Assembly (NCBI GenBank): GCA_902793325.1
Contig: CADBCY010000004.1
Coordinates: 1 to 64,000 of the forward strand
Source: an uncultured Eubacteriales bacterium
GTDB taxonomy: Bacteria; Bacillota; Clostridia; Christensenellales; Aristaeellaceae
Direction of reading: 5' to 3'
Length of the DNA: 64,000 bases
How positions within the stretch are numbered: position 1 is the stretch's first letter; every line of letters starts with the position of its first letter. Below are positions 50,915-59,340 of this stretch, in pieces. Both the position numbers and the translations under genes were made by a program. The notes beneath the pieces were generated by a model, which was given only the letters and a program-made list of their open reading frames with translations, made no database searches and was not told the origin of the DNA.

Positions 50915-51765
50915 TGAACGCGCCCACCACCCGGATCCCGAAGATCATCAAGAACAACGTCCGCACGCGGCTGATCGTGTTCGCCGTGCTCGCGGCGCTG
51001 CTGGTGCTCTGTTCGCTGCTGTCGGACCACCTGACGCCCTATGACCCCTATCTGCAGGACCTGTCCAACGCCAAGGCGGCGCCCTCGGCGGAGCACCTGT
51101 TCGGCACGGACCGCTACGGCCGGGACATGCTCTCCCGCGTGATCGTGGGCAGCCGCACGTCCATCTTCTCGACGCTCCTGCTGGTGGCCATCATCACCGC
51201 CGTCGGCACGGTGGTCGGCGTGTTCTGCGGCTGGCACGGCGGGAAGCTCGACACGATACTCATGCGCATCTCGGATATGTTCCTCGCCTTCCCCGGGCTG
51301 GTGTTCGCGCTGGCGGTGGCGGGCGTGCTGGGCGGCGGGCTGCACAACGCCATATTCGCGCTGGCGGCCATCAGTTGGCCGAAGTACGCGCGCATCGCCC
51401 GCAGCCAGACGCTGGCGCAGAAGGAAACGCCCTACATGAAGGCCGCGCGGCTGTCCGGCAGCGGCACGGTAAAGATACTGGCAGTGCACATCCTGCCGAA
51501 CATCGTCGGGCCCATACTGGTCACGTCGATGCTGGACATCGGCACGATGATGATGGAGCTGGCGGGGCTGTCGTTCCTCGGCCTGGGCGCGAAGCCGCCC
51601 ATCGCCGAGTGGGGCAGCATGATGAGCGAGAACCGGGCGCTGTTCACCACCGTGCCCTGGATCACCCTCGCCCCCGGCCTGGCGATCTTCGTCTCGGTGA
51701 TGATCTTCAACCTGCTGGGCGACACCGTGCGCGACTGGGCCGATCCCAGAACGAGGGGGCGATAG
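50911..51765 (+). CDS. Peptide/nickel-type ABC permease (DppC/NikC family)
   Basis: This 284-residue partner permease has its first transmembrane segment at about 21-42 (RLIVFAVLAALLVLCSLL). The DppC signature HLFGTDRYGRDMLSRVIVGSRTSI is present, with the coupling loop in YARIARSQTLAQKETPYMKAARLSG and ending GDTVRDWADPRTRGR. It starts at ATG 50911 (ATGATG), overlapping the stop of the preceding permease, with GGGGGTG before it. It forms the heterodimeric channel. Confidence 0.92.
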   Translation: MMNAPTTRIPKIIKNNVRTRLIVFAVLAALLVLCSLLSDHLTPYDPYLQDLSNAKAAPSAEHLFGTDRYGRDMLSRVIVGSRTSIFSTLLLVAIITAVGTVVGVFCGWHGGKLDTILMRISDMFLAFPGLVFALAVAGVLGGGLHNAIFALAAISWPKYARIARSQTLAQKETPYMKAARLSGSGTVKILAVHILPNIVGPILVTSMLDIGTMMMELAGLSFLGLGAKPPIAEWGSMMSENRALFTTVPWITLAPGLAIFVSVMIFNLLGDTVRDWADPRTRGR

Positions 51766-51766
51766 C

Positions 51767-52546
51767 GTGGCGGAGATCCTGCGATACGACCGCGTAGACA
51801 TCGCCTACAACGGCCGGCGCGTGGTCGAGGGCGTCAGCTTCGACCTGAACCCGGGCGAGATCCTCGGCATCGTGGGCGAGAGCGGCAGCGGCAAGAGCAC
51901 CGTCATCAAGGCCGCCATGGGGCTGCTGGGGCCCTCCGGCCAGGTGACGCGGGGCGATATCTACTATAAGGGCAAGGACCTGCCCGACCTGTCCCCGGCG
52001 GAGATGCGCAGGCTGAACGGCCCCGAGCTGGGCATGATCTTCCAGTCGGCGGGCGCGTCCTTCTGCCCGATCCGCACCGTGGGCAGCCAGCTCTACGAGA
52101 GCATGACCGAGCACGAGAATGTCTCGAAGGCAGATTTCACGAATCGGGCCTGCGACCTGCTGCGGAAGATCGGCTTCGAGGACGGGCCGCGCATCCTGAA
52201 CAGCTACCCCTTCGAGCTGTCCGGCGGCATGCAGCAGCGCGTGGGCATCGCGGCGGCGATGCTGCTGAAGCCTTCGATCCTCTTCGCCGACGAGCCGACC
52301 TCCGCGCTGGACGTGTCCGTGCAGAAGCAGGTCGTCGAGGAGATGCTGCTGGTGCGCGAAACCTTCGGCACGTCCATCGTGATCGTCACCCACAACATCG
52401 GCGTGATCGGCACGATGGCGGACCGCGTGCTGGTGATGAAGGACGGCGCGATGGTGGAATACGGCACTACCAGGCAGGTATTGGAAAAGCCCCGGAAGGA
52501 ATACACCAGGATGCTGATGGCCGCCGTGCCCAGATTGAAGAGGTGA
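51767..52546 (+). CDS. Peptide/nickel-type ABC ATPase (DppD/NikD family)
   Basis: This 259-residue ATPase has Walker A GESGSGKST, Q-loop FQSAGASFCPIRTVGSQLYESM, signature LSGGMQQRVGIAAAM, Walker B SILFADEPTSALD and the switch His region VIVTHNIGVI. GTG 51767 begins two bases after the permease stop. It energises import with the second ATPase. The C-terminal oligopeptide-transporter extension is minimal; this short form is common for nickel-type systems. Confidence 0.92.
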   Translation: MAEILRYDRVDIAYNGRRVVEGVSFDLNPGEILGIVGESGSGKSTVIKAAMGLLGPSGQVTRGDIYYKGKDLPDLSPAEMRRLNGPELGMIFQSAGASFCPIRTVGSQLYESMTEHENVSKADFTNRACDLLRKIGFEDGPRILNSYPFELSGGMQQRVGIAAAMLLKPSILFADEPTSALDVSVQKQVVEEMLLVRETFGTSIVIVTHNIGVIGTMADRVLVMKDGAMVEYGTTRQVLEKPRKEYTRMLMAAVPRLKR

Positions 52547-52551
52547 TGCCG

Positions 52552-53373
52552 ATGCAACCGATACTGAAGGTTGAAAACATCACGAAGGTGTTCAGGGGCA
52601 GCGGCGGCGCGCCGCAAATCCCCGATTCCAGCCGTCGCCGGCTTCGCCAAAGGCAGGGCGGCCCCGGGCGGCCGGACTTCACGGCGGTGGATCACATCAG
52701 CTTCGAGCTGCTCCCCGGCGAATGCCTCGGCATCATCGGCGAGAGCGGCAGCGGCAAGAGCACCGTGGCCAATCTGGTCACGCGCCTGACCGACCCGACC
52801 GAGGGCCGCGTCATGCTGGACGGGCAGGACATCACAAACCTCCGCGGCAGGGAGCTTCGAGACGTCTACCGCAAGGTGCAGATGGTGTTTCAGACGCCCA
52901 CGGAGTCCTTCGATCCCCGCCGCAGCCTGGGCGACGGCATCGGCGAGAGCCTGCGCAACCGCGGCATGTCCGCCGGGGAGACGCGGGCGCGGGTGGCGGA
53001 GCTGCTTCAAATGTGCGGCCTGCCCGCGGATTTTGCGGGCCGCTATCCCCACCAGGTGTCCGGCGGCCAGTGCCAGCGCGCGGCCATCGCCCGGGCCATC
53101 GCCATAGCGCCCAAGGTGCTGATCTGCGACGAAGCCACCTCCGCGCTGGACGTGACCCTCCAGAAGGAGGTCCTGGCGCTGCTGCGGACGCTGCGGGCGG
53201 AACTGCACCTGTCGATACTGTTCATCTGCCACGACATCGCGCTGGTACAGCAGTTCTGCGACCGGGTGCTGGTGATGTACAAGGGACGGATCGTCGAGCA
53301 GGGCGCGCCGGACGACGTCATCCGAAACCCGCAGGACGCATACACGCGACGGCTGATCGAGAGCATCCTGTAA
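52552..53373 (+). CDS. Peptide/nickel-type ABC ATPase (DppF/NikE family)
   Basis: This 273-residue ATPase starts at ATG 52552 (GAGGTG 7 bases before; ATG 52546 is an alternative). It has Walker A GESGSGKST, Q-loop VFQTPTESFDPRRSLGDGIGESL, signature VSGGQCQRAAIARAI, Walker B LICDEATSALD (the usual EPT is EAT) and FICHDIALVQQ. An insertion of about 30 residues near the N-terminus (SSRRRLRQRQGGPGRPDF) is unusual and basic. The binding-protein gene follows 30 bases on. Confidence 0.92.
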   Translation: MQPILKVENITKVFRGSGGAPQIPDSSRRRLRQRQGGPGRPDFTAVDHISFELLPGECLGIIGESGSGKSTVANLVTRLTDPTEGRVMLDGQDITNLRGRELRDVYRKVQMVFQTPTESFDPRRSLGDGIGESLRNRGMSAGETRARVAELLQMCGLPADFAGRYPHQVSGGQCQRAAIARAIAIAPKVLICDEATSALDVTLQKEVLALLRTLRAELHLSILFICHDIALVQQFCDRVLVMYKGRIVEQGAPDDVIRNPQDAYTRRLIESIL

Positions 53374-53403
53374 CAACGGAGCGAGAAGAAGGAGGAATAC
53401 CCC

Positions 53404-54936
53404 ATGAAAAAAGCGCTGACCATTATTCTGGCACTCTGTCTGGCTGTGAGCCTTCTGACCGGCGCATTCGCCGAGGGCAAGACCATGGTCATCGGCGACA
53501 CCACGTTCAACTCCGAGAACTGGGAGGAAACCACCGATCCCCACCGCACCTACAACGGCTGGGCCTGCATCCGCTACGGCATCGGCGAGACGCTGGTGCA
53601 CTACACCGACACCATGGAGCTGGAGCCCTGGCTGGCGACCTCCTGGGAGAACGACGGCAACCTGACCTGGACGATCACGCTGCGCGACGGCGTGAAGTTC
53701 TCCTCCGGCCGCGACATGGACGGCGCGGCGGTGAAGCAGTGCCTGGAGCACCTGCTGGAGGTGCACGACCGCGCGCCCTCCGACACCATGATCGACACCA
53801 TCGAGGCCGACGGCCAGGTGCTGACCATCACCACCAAAGAACCCCTGCCGGCACTGATGAACTATCTGGGCGACCCCTACGGCTGCATCATCGACGTGGA
53901 CGCCAGCGACTTCGACGCGGGCATCGCCGTGGGCACCGGCCCCTACAAGGTCGTGGACATGGTGACCGACGACCACCTGACCCTCGTGCCCAACGAGTTC
54001 TACTGGAACGGCACGCCGAAGCTGGACCAGTTGACCATCCGCACCATCTCCGACGGCAACACGCTGGCGATGGCGCTGCAGGCGGGCGAGATCGACGCCG
54101 CCTACGGCATGGCCTACGAGAGCTACCCGCTGTTTGAGAACCCGGGCTTCCAGTTCTCCGCCATCCAGACCTCCCGCGCGTTCTTCGCCTCGATGAACAT
54201 GACCAGCCCCGTTATCCAGGACCCCGCCGTGCGCAAGGCCATCGCCATGGGCATCGACAAGGAGGGCTTCGTGGCGGTGCTGCTGGACGGCCACGGCGTG
54301 CCCGGCCACGGCGCGTTCCCGGACGGCTTCTCCACCTTCGGCGGCGAGCACGTCACCACCGAGGGCTACGACCCCGAGGGCGCGAAGGCGGTCCTCAAGG
54401 CGGCCGGCTGGGTGGATTCCGACGGCGACGGCATCCGCGAGAAGGACGGGCAGAAGCTGGTCATCCGCTGGCTGACCTATCCCAGCCGCCAGGAGCTGCC
54501 GCTGCTGGCGGAGTCCGTGCAGGCGACGCTGAAGGCCGTCGGCATCGAAGTGGACGTCAACTGCACCGCCAGCCGCCGCGAATTCCTGGCGGACATGACG
54601 AGCTTCGACATCTACGCCTCCGCGCTGGTGACCGCGCCCTCCGGCGACCCGCAGTACTTCTTCACCACCTCCTGCCTGCCCGGCATGAGCTACAACTTCG
54701 GCGCGTATGAGAACGAGCACGTCAACGACCTGATGGCGCAGATGGCCACCGAGTTCGACCCCGCGAAGCGCGGCGAGCTGGCCGTCGAGCTGCAGCAGGC
54801 GATCCTGGACGACAACGCCTACATCTTCTGCTCGTTCCTGCAGATGAACATGATCTCGAAGGCGACGGTCAGCAACTACACCGCCCACGCCTGCGACTAC
54901 TACCAGGTGACGGCCGAGCTGGACATCGAAGGATAA
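53404..54936 (+). CDS. Extracellular solute-binding protein family 5 (peptide/nickel/metallophore)
   Basis: This 510-residue secreted protein has signal peptide MKKALTIILALCLAVSLLTGAFA and no lipobox Cys. The SBP_bac_5 fold is clear: LEPWLATSWENDGNLTWTITLRDGVKFSSGRDMDGAAVKQCLEHLL, VGTGPYKVVDMV, VPNEFYWNGTPKLDQLTIRTI, IQDPAVRKAIAMGIDKEGFV. It delivers its ligand to the upstream transporter. Whether that is a peptide, Ni(II) or a metallophore is open; the NikA-like length and the following methyltransferase genes make a metal or metallophore attractive. The methyltransferase gene begins two bases after its stop, without a terminator. RBS AAGGAGG. Confidence 0.9.
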   Translation: MKKALTIILALCLAVSLLTGAFAEGKTMVIGDTTFNSENWEETTDPHRTYNGWACIRYGIGETLVHYTDTMELEPWLATSWENDGNLTWTITLRDGVKFSSGRDMDGAAVKQCLEHLLEVHDRAPSDTMIDTIEADGQVLTITTKEPLPALMNYLGDPYGCIIDVDASDFDAGIAVGTGPYKVVDMVTDDHLTLVPNEFYWNGTPKLDQLTIRTISDGNTLAMALQAGEIDAAYGMAYESYPLFENPGFQFSAIQTSRAFFASMNMTSPVIQDPAVRKAIAMGIDKEGFVAVLLDGHGVPGHGAFPDGFSTFGGEHVTTEGYDPEGAKAVLKAAGWVDSDGDGIREKDGQKLVIRWLTYPSRQELPLLAESVQATLKAVGIEVDVNCTASRREFLADMTSFDIYASALVTAPSGDPQYFFTTSCLPGMSYNFGAYENEHVNDLMAQMATEFDPAKRGELAVELQQAILDDNAYIFCSFLQMNMISKATVSNYTAHACDYYQVTAELDIEG

Positions 54937-54937
54937 C

Positions 54938-55654
54938 ATGGAAGCCATCAAGCGAGAAATCACCGACTACTGGACGGGGCGGGAGGCGCAGTTCGAGCGG
55001 CTGCGGCTGGACGAGCTGAACAGCGACAAGCGCCCGCGCTGGCTGGACGAGCTGCTGTGTCGCCTGCCCCGGGGCAGAAAACTGAACATACTGGACATCG
55101 GCACGGGCACGGGCTTCTTCGCCTTCATACTGGCGGCGGAGGGACACTGGGTGACGGGCATCGACCTGACGCCGGAGATGATCAACGGCGCGCGGCGCAC
55201 CAGCGTGGCGCTGGAGCTGTACCCCAGCTTCAAGGTGATGGACGCCGAGAACCCGACCTTCGCGCCGGGCAGCTTCGACGCCATCGTCACCCGCAACCTG
55301 ACCACCTTCCTGCCCAACCTGCCGGAGGCGTACAAAAAGTGGCACGGCCTGCTGCGGGCGGGCGGCGTGCTGGTCAACTTCGACGCGGACTACTACTTCG
55401 ACCGCTCGGAAGCGCCGCTGCCGGAGAACCACGCCCACAAGGAGCTGACGGCGGACCAGAACGCCGCCTACGCCCATATCTCCGACGCGATGCGGGCGAT
55501 CCAGAAGCCGCGCCCCGCGTGGGACATGGCGCTGCTGGACGGGGCGGGTTTCCGGGACGTCCGGGTGGACCGGGACGTCTACCGGCGCATCTACCGGGAG
55601 ATCGACCGCTTCTACAACCCCACGCCCATATTCTGCATCACGGCGTGGAAGTGA
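54938..55654 (+). CDS. Class I SAM-dependent methyltransferase (copy 1)
   Basis: This 238-residue Rossmann-fold methyltransferase has motif I LDIGTGTGFFAFILAAEGHWVTGIDLTPEMI (about 46-76, with the acidic residue of the SAM ribose site in GIDLT), motif II VMDAENPTFAPGSFDAIVTRNLTTFLP and a motif III region LLRAGGVLVNFDADYYF. It lies 1 base after the binding-protein stop, with AAGGA inside that gene, so it is co-expressed with the importer. Its paralogue follows at 55762. The substrate is unknown; methylation of the imported ligand or of a metal-binding metabolite is a hypothesis. Confidence 0.85.
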   Translation: MEAIKREITDYWTGREAQFERLRLDELNSDKRPRWLDELLCRLPRGRKLNILDIGTGTGFFAFILAAEGHWVTGIDLTPEMINGARRTSVALELYPSFKVMDAENPTFAPGSFDAIVTRNLTTFLPNLPEAYKKWHGLLRAGGVLVNFDADYYFDRSEAPLPENHAHKELTADQNAAYAHISDAMRAIQKPRPAWDMALLDGAGFRDVRVDRDVYRRIYREIDRFYNPTPIFCITAWK

Positions 55655-55659
55655 TCCGT

Positions 55660-55687
55660 AAACAGCGCGTTAATCCCGCCGGAAATA
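55660..55687 (+). promoter_or_regulatory. Shared upstream element, copy 2 (second methyltransferase)
   Basis: ACAGCGCGTTAATCCC then GCCGGAAA parallels the element before the importer (49853-49876). CCGGAAA begins 46 bases before the TAAAAT -10, the same distance as in copy 1. Confidence 0.55.
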
Positions 55688-55701
55688 TCCCCCGCCGGGG
55701 G

Positions 55702-55730
55702 TTGCGGCGGCCGGGGAACCCGGGTAAAAT
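55702..55730 (+). promoter_or_regulatory. Promoter of the second methyltransferase gene
   Basis: TTGCGG (55702-55707), 17 bases, TAAAAT (55725-55730), 31 bases before ATG 55762. Confidence 0.55.
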
Positions 55731-55761
55731 ATCGGCATAGAACGATCGCAGCGAGGGACAC

Positions 55762-56532
55762 ATGAGCACCGCAATCATCCTCGAAAACAGGGAATACTGG
55801 ACGCACCGCGCGCCGAGCTACTCCGAGGTCAACCAGGAGGAGCTCGCCACGGCGCAGCACGACCGCTGGAAAAGGGCGCTGGTCGAGCGCATCTCCGGGC
55901 GATTCCCGGGCAGGGCGCCCGGGTCCATCCACGTGCTGGAGGTGGGGACCGGCCCCGGCTTTTTCGCCATACTGCTGGCGGAGGCGGGCTACCGGGTCAC
56001 GGCCATCGACCTCACGCCGTCCATGCTGGCCGAGGCGCGCCGCAACGCGGGGCCCCTGGCCGGCCGCATCGCCTTCATGGAGATGAACGCCCAGGAGCTG
56101 GCCTTCGACGACGATTGCTTCGACGTCATACTCTCCCGAAACGTGACCTGGAACCTGCCGAACCCCGACCGGGCCTACGCCGAGTGGGCGCGGGTGCTGA
56201 AGCCGGGCGGGCTGCTTTTGAACTTCGACGCCAACTGGTACCGCTACCTGTTCGACGACGACGCCCGCGCCGCCTACGACCGGGACCGCGCCAACAGCGT
56301 CGAGGCCGGGCTGGACGATCTGAACGTGGGCGAGCACTTCGACCGCATGGAGGACATCGCGCGCCGGGTGCCGCTGTCCCGGGCGGACCGCCCGGCGTGG
56401 GACGTGCGCACGCTGTCCGGCCTGGGCATGGCGGTGGAAGCCGACCGCCGCATCTGGGAAAAGGTCTGGTCCCGCCAGGAGAAGGTCAACCTCGCCTCCA
56501 CGCCGATGTTCATGGTGTGCGGGTACAAGTAA
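55762..56532 (+). CDS. Class I SAM-dependent methyltransferase (copy 2)
   Basis: This 256-residue protein is paralogous to the gene at 54938: motif I is LEVGTGPGFFAILLAEAGYRVTAIDLTPSML, motif II MNAQELAFDDDCFDVILSRNVTWNLP, and LKPGGLLLNFDANWYRYLFDD closely follows copy 1. A C-terminal helix-rich cap (YDRDRANSVEAGLDDLNVGEHFDRM) may form the substrate lid. It has its own promoter with the shared upstream element. RBS GCGAGGGAC, ATG 55762. A strong terminator follows. The two genes probably act on the same or consecutive substrates. Confidence 0.85.
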   Translation: MSTAIILENREYWTHRAPSYSEVNQEELATAQHDRWKRALVERISGRFPGRAPGSIHVLEVGTGPGFFAILLAEAGYRVTAIDLTPSMLAEARRNAGPLAGRIAFMEMNAQELAFDDDCFDVILSRNVTWNLPNPDRAYAEWARVLKPGGLLLNFDANWYRYLFDDDARAAYDRDRANSVEAGLDDLNVGEHFDRMEDIARRVPLSRADRPAWDVRTLSGLGMAVEADRRIWEKVWSRQEKVNLASTPMFMVCGYK

Positions 56533-56551
56533 CTACGCTGTGTGACCACGG

Positions 56552-56587
56552 AAAACCGGGCCCGCGCAAGTGCGCGGGCCCGGTTTT
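56552..56587 (+). terminator. Terminator of the methyltransferase gene
   Basis: A perfect 17-bp stem (AAAACCGGGCCCGCGCA, 2-base loop) with TTTTT after it on the plus strand. Confidence 0.9.
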
Positions 56588-56623
56588 TATGCGGCAGAGC
56601 GGGGAGAAAGGCCGGCGCAAAGC

Positions 56624-56641
56624 TTCGAATTTCAATTCGAA
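56624..56641 (-). other. Perfect inverted repeat downstream of the Ig-like protein gene
   Basis: TTCGAATT-TC-AATTCGAA lies 37 bases past the end of the minus-strand Ig-like gene; it may form part of that gene's transcript end. It has no T-run. Confidence 0.4.
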
Positions 56642-56677
56642 CCCTTGCGGTTGCAGCCTTTATCGGCGCTCTGCCGG

Positions 56678-57358
56678 TCAGCCGGTCACCTTCACGTCGT
56701 AGGTCAGCTTCATCCCGCCGGCGCTCACGGTGATGGTGGCGTCGCCGGGACTGAGCGCGGTCACGGTGCCCGAGGCGTCCACCGAGGCCACGGAGGCGTC
56801 GCTGCTTCGGAAGGTCACGGTGGCCGCGGCGGCGGCGGGCTTCACCTCGGCGGTAATGTGGATCACGTCCCCGACGGCCAGCGGGCCGGAGCGATCCACC
56901 CGGTAGCCCAGCTCCGTGGCGGCGTTGGGGTCCTGCACGACGAGCGTGAGGGGAATCGTCCGCCCGTTCTTGAGCGTGACCTTGATCTTGACCCGCCCTT
57001 CCTTCAGCAGCAGGATGCGCCCGGCGCCGGTGACGGTGGCGACGGACTTCGCGGTGGACTTGCACTTCCTGATCTTTGAGCCGGAGACCTTGATCTGGTA
57101 GTCCGTGCCCAGGTACACGGTCGTCGTCTTTCTCACCGTGTTCGACTTGAGCTTGATGGTCTTTACGGCGGGCGCGGCGGTGTCCGTCGGCGCGCCGAGG
57201 GCGCCCTCCGTCTCGGTGGCGGCGGGCTCGGTGCCCGCGTCGAGCAGGATCTCCCCGCCCTCGGACCCGGGCGTTTCGGGCGAATCGGCGGTATCGGCGA
57301 GGGCCGGAAGCGCCAGCAACAGGGCCAGCGCCAGCAACAGCAGCATGCGGCGTTTCAT
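56678..57358 (-). CDS. Secreted Ig-like (BIG2-type) domain protein
   Basis: This 226-residue exported protein has signal peptide MKRRMLLLLALALLLALPALA and starts at ATG 57358 (RBS AAGGAAGG). After a Thr/Pro/Glu-rich spacer come two beta-domains: one at about 65-140 (VKTIKLKSNTVRKTTTVYLGTDYQIKVSGSKIRKCKSTAKSVATVTGAGRILLLKEGRVKIKV-type strands) and a canonical BIG2 domain to the end (SSDASVASVDASGTVTALSPGDATITV). BIG2 domains are structural or adhesive modules on cell surfaces. No anchor motif is seen. Confidence 0.75.
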   Translation of the reverse strand: MKRRMLLLLALALLLALPALADTADSPETPGSEGGEILLDAGTEPAATETEGALGAPTDTAAPAVKTIKLKSNTVRKTTTVYLGTDYQIKVSGSKIRKCKSTAKSVATVTGAGRILLLKEGRVKIKVTLKNGRTIPLTLVVQDPNAATELGYRVDRSGPLAVGDVIHITAEVKPAAAAATVTFRSSDASVASVDASGTVTALSPGDATITVSAGGMKLTYDVKVTG

Positions 57359-57448
57359 GGGATTCCTTCCTTTCCTGGGCGGGAGCGGCGGCGCGTCATG
57401 GCCGCCGCGGCCGGGTTCCGGCGCGCAAGCGCGCCGTTCGTCGGGTAC

Positions 57449-57477
57449 AGTATACCACGCTTTGCCCCGCCCGGCAA
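57449..57477 (-). promoter_or_regulatory. Promoter of the Ig-like protein gene
   Basis: On the minus strand TTGCCG (57472-57477), 17 bases, TATACT (57449-57454), 91 bases before the start. Confidence 0.7.
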
Positions 57478-57551
57478 CCGCAAAATCGCCCGCTGTGCCA
57501 TTCCCGCCGCCTGTTTTGGAATGCATCGGGGATGATTTCCCGCGCCGGCGC

Positions 57552-57580
57552 TGGACAGGCGCGGCGGGATCGCGTATAAT
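57552..57580 (+). promoter_or_regulatory. Promoter of the aldo/keto reductase operon
   Basis: TGGACA (57552-57557), 17 bases, TATAAT (57575-57580), about 48 bases before ATG 57628. Confidence 0.8.
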
Positions 57581-57627
57581 GGATCCCATGGAACGCTGTC
57601 CCGCGACCGCGGAAGGAGGATGACCCC

Positions 57628-58749
57628 ATGAAGAAACTCGGCTTCGGCCTGATGCGCATGCCGCTGCTCGACCCCAACGACGACGCCAGCGTGGACATCG
57701 AGCTGGTCAAGCAGATGGTGGACCTGTTCATGAGCAGGGGCTTTACTTACTTCGACACGGCCATCATGTACAACGGCTTCGCCAGCCAGCGCGTGGCGAA
57801 GGCGGCGCTGGTGGACCGCTACCCCCGCGACAGCTTCACCCTGGCCACGAAGCTGCACAGCGGCTTCTTCAACTCGCTGGAGGAGCGCGACAAGGTGTTC
57901 GCCGACCAGCTGGAGCAGACCGGGGCGGGCTACTTCGACTACTACCTGATCCACGGCGTGGAGCCGGGCAACTACCCGAAGTACGAGCAGTACGACTGCT
58001 TCAACTGGGTGCTGGACAAGAAGGCGAAGGGCCTGGTCCGCCACGCGGGCTTCTCCTTCCACGGCGACGCGGCGCTGCTGGACGCCATCCTCACGAAGTA
58101 CCCGGCGCTGGAGTTCGTACAGCTGCAAATCAACTACCTGGACTGGGAGAGCGAGTGGGTGCACTCCCGCGAGGTGTACGAGATGGCCGTGCGCCACGAC
58201 AAGCCCGTGGTCGTGATGGAGCCGGTGAAGGGCGGCACGCTCGCAAAGCTCCCGGAGGCGGCGGAGCGCATGCTGAAGCAGGCCGCGCCGGAGATGTCGC
58301 CGGCGTCCTGGGGCATCCGCTTCGCGGCCTCGCTGGAGAACGTGATGGTGGTGCTCTCGGGCATGTCGAACCTCGAACAGATGCGCGACAACCTGAGCTA
58401 CATGGAAGACTTCCGCCCGCTGACCCCCGACGAGGTGGCGCTGGTCCACCGGGCGGCGGACATCATCAACGGCAGGATCGCAGTGCCCTGCACCGGCTGC
58501 TCCTACTGCACCGAGGGCTGCCCGATGCGCATTCCCATCCCCAGGTACTTCTCGCTGTACAACGAGGACATGCGCGAGGACCTGAAGGAGAAGGGCTGGA
58601 CGGTGAACTACACCTACTACGGGAACCTCGCGGAACAGTTCGGCCGGGCTTCGGACTGCGTGGCCTGCGGCCAGTGCGAGGGCGTGTGCCCGCAGCACCT
58701 GCCCATCATCGAAAAACTGAAGGACGTGGCCGCCCACTTCGAGCGGTGA
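57628..58749 (+). CDS. Aldo/keto reductase with C-terminal [4Fe-4S] domain
   Basis: This 373-residue protein has an AKR barrel of about 270 residues: GFGLMRMP, FDTAIMYNG (catalytic Asp and Tyr), ATKL (Lys) and YLIHGVEPG (His). A ferredoxin-type tail follows with CTGCSYCTEGCP and CVACGQCEGVCPQHL. Fe-S AKR proteins of this type are common in anaerobes and probably use ferredoxin or couple NAD(P)H to it; substrates are largely unknown. RBS GGAAGGAGG, ATG 57628. The kinase gene follows 9 bases on, so the two are likely co-transcribed. Confidence 0.9.
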   Translation: MKKLGFGLMRMPLLDPNDDASVDIELVKQMVDLFMSRGFTYFDTAIMYNGFASQRVAKAALVDRYPRDSFTLATKLHSGFFNSLEERDKVFADQLEQTGAGYFDYYLIHGVEPGNYPKYEQYDCFNWVLDKKAKGLVRHAGFSFHGDAALLDAILTKYPALEFVQLQINYLDWESEWVHSREVYEMAVRHDKPVVVMEPVKGGTLAKLPEAAERMLKQAAPEMSPASWGIRFAASLENVMVVLSGMSNLEQMRDNLSYMEDFRPLTPDEVALVHRAADIINGRIAVPCTGCSYCTEGCPMRIPIPRYFSLYNEDMREDLKEKGWTVNYTYYGNLAEQFGRASDCVACGQCEGVCPQHLPIIEKLKDVAAHFER

Positions 58750-58758
58750 CGGTTTGAC

Positions 58759-59262
58759 ATGAAGAATCTCCGGATCGGAAACAGGATCATCATACTGGGC
58801 TGCCCCGGCAGCGGCAAGAGCACGTTCGCGGGAGCGCTGCACGCGCGCACGGGGCTGCCGCTGATCCACCTCGACAACGTCTGGTGGAACCCCGACCGCA
58901 CGCACATTGCGCGCGAGGCGTTCGACCGCAGGCTGGAGGCGCTGATGCAGGCCGATCGCTGGATCCTCGACGGGGACTACCCCAGGACCTACGAGACGCG
59001 CTTCCGCGCGTGCGACGCGATCATCTTCCTCGATTACGGCGAGGGGACCTGCATGGCCGGCATCCGGGCGCGGGCCGGGGAAAAGCGGGCGGACCTCCCC
59101 TGGGTCGAGGACGCGCCCGACTCCGAACTGGCGGCGCGCGTCCGCAGCTATCAAAGCGACAACCGCCCGGCGATCTACGCGCTGATGGCAAAGTACCCCG
59201 AAAAGCAGGCGCTGGTGTTCAGGACGCGCGCCCAGGCCGAGGCGTGGCTCTCGGAGCTGTGA
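58759..59262 (+). CDS. P-loop kinase-like ATPase (FlaR/topology modulation type)
   Basis: This 167-residue protein has Walker A GCPGSGKST (about 14-22) and an adenylate-kinase-like core (LPLIHLDNVWWNPDRTHIAREAFDRRLEALM, then DRWILDGDYPRTYETRF, AIIFLDYGEGTCM). The WWNPDR and DGxYxR patterns define the group often annotated DNA topology modulation protein, though its substrate is not established. It has no strong ribosome-binding site, so translation may depend on the reductase gene 9 bases upstream. Confidence 0.8.
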   Translation: MKNLRIGNRIIILGCPGSGKSTFAGALHARTGLPLIHLDNVWWNPDRTHIAREAFDRRLEALMQADRWILDGDYPRTYETRFRACDAIIFLDYGEGTCMAGIRARAGEKRADLPWVEDAPDSELAARVRSYQSDNRPAIYALMAKYPEKQALVFRTRAQAEAWLSEL

Positions 59263-59340
59263 GCGCTTCGAACCGGCGCAGGCGACAAAAGCCGCCCCGC
59301 AGGTCGGGACGGGCGCGGCATATCAGGAGGATTTACGGCA

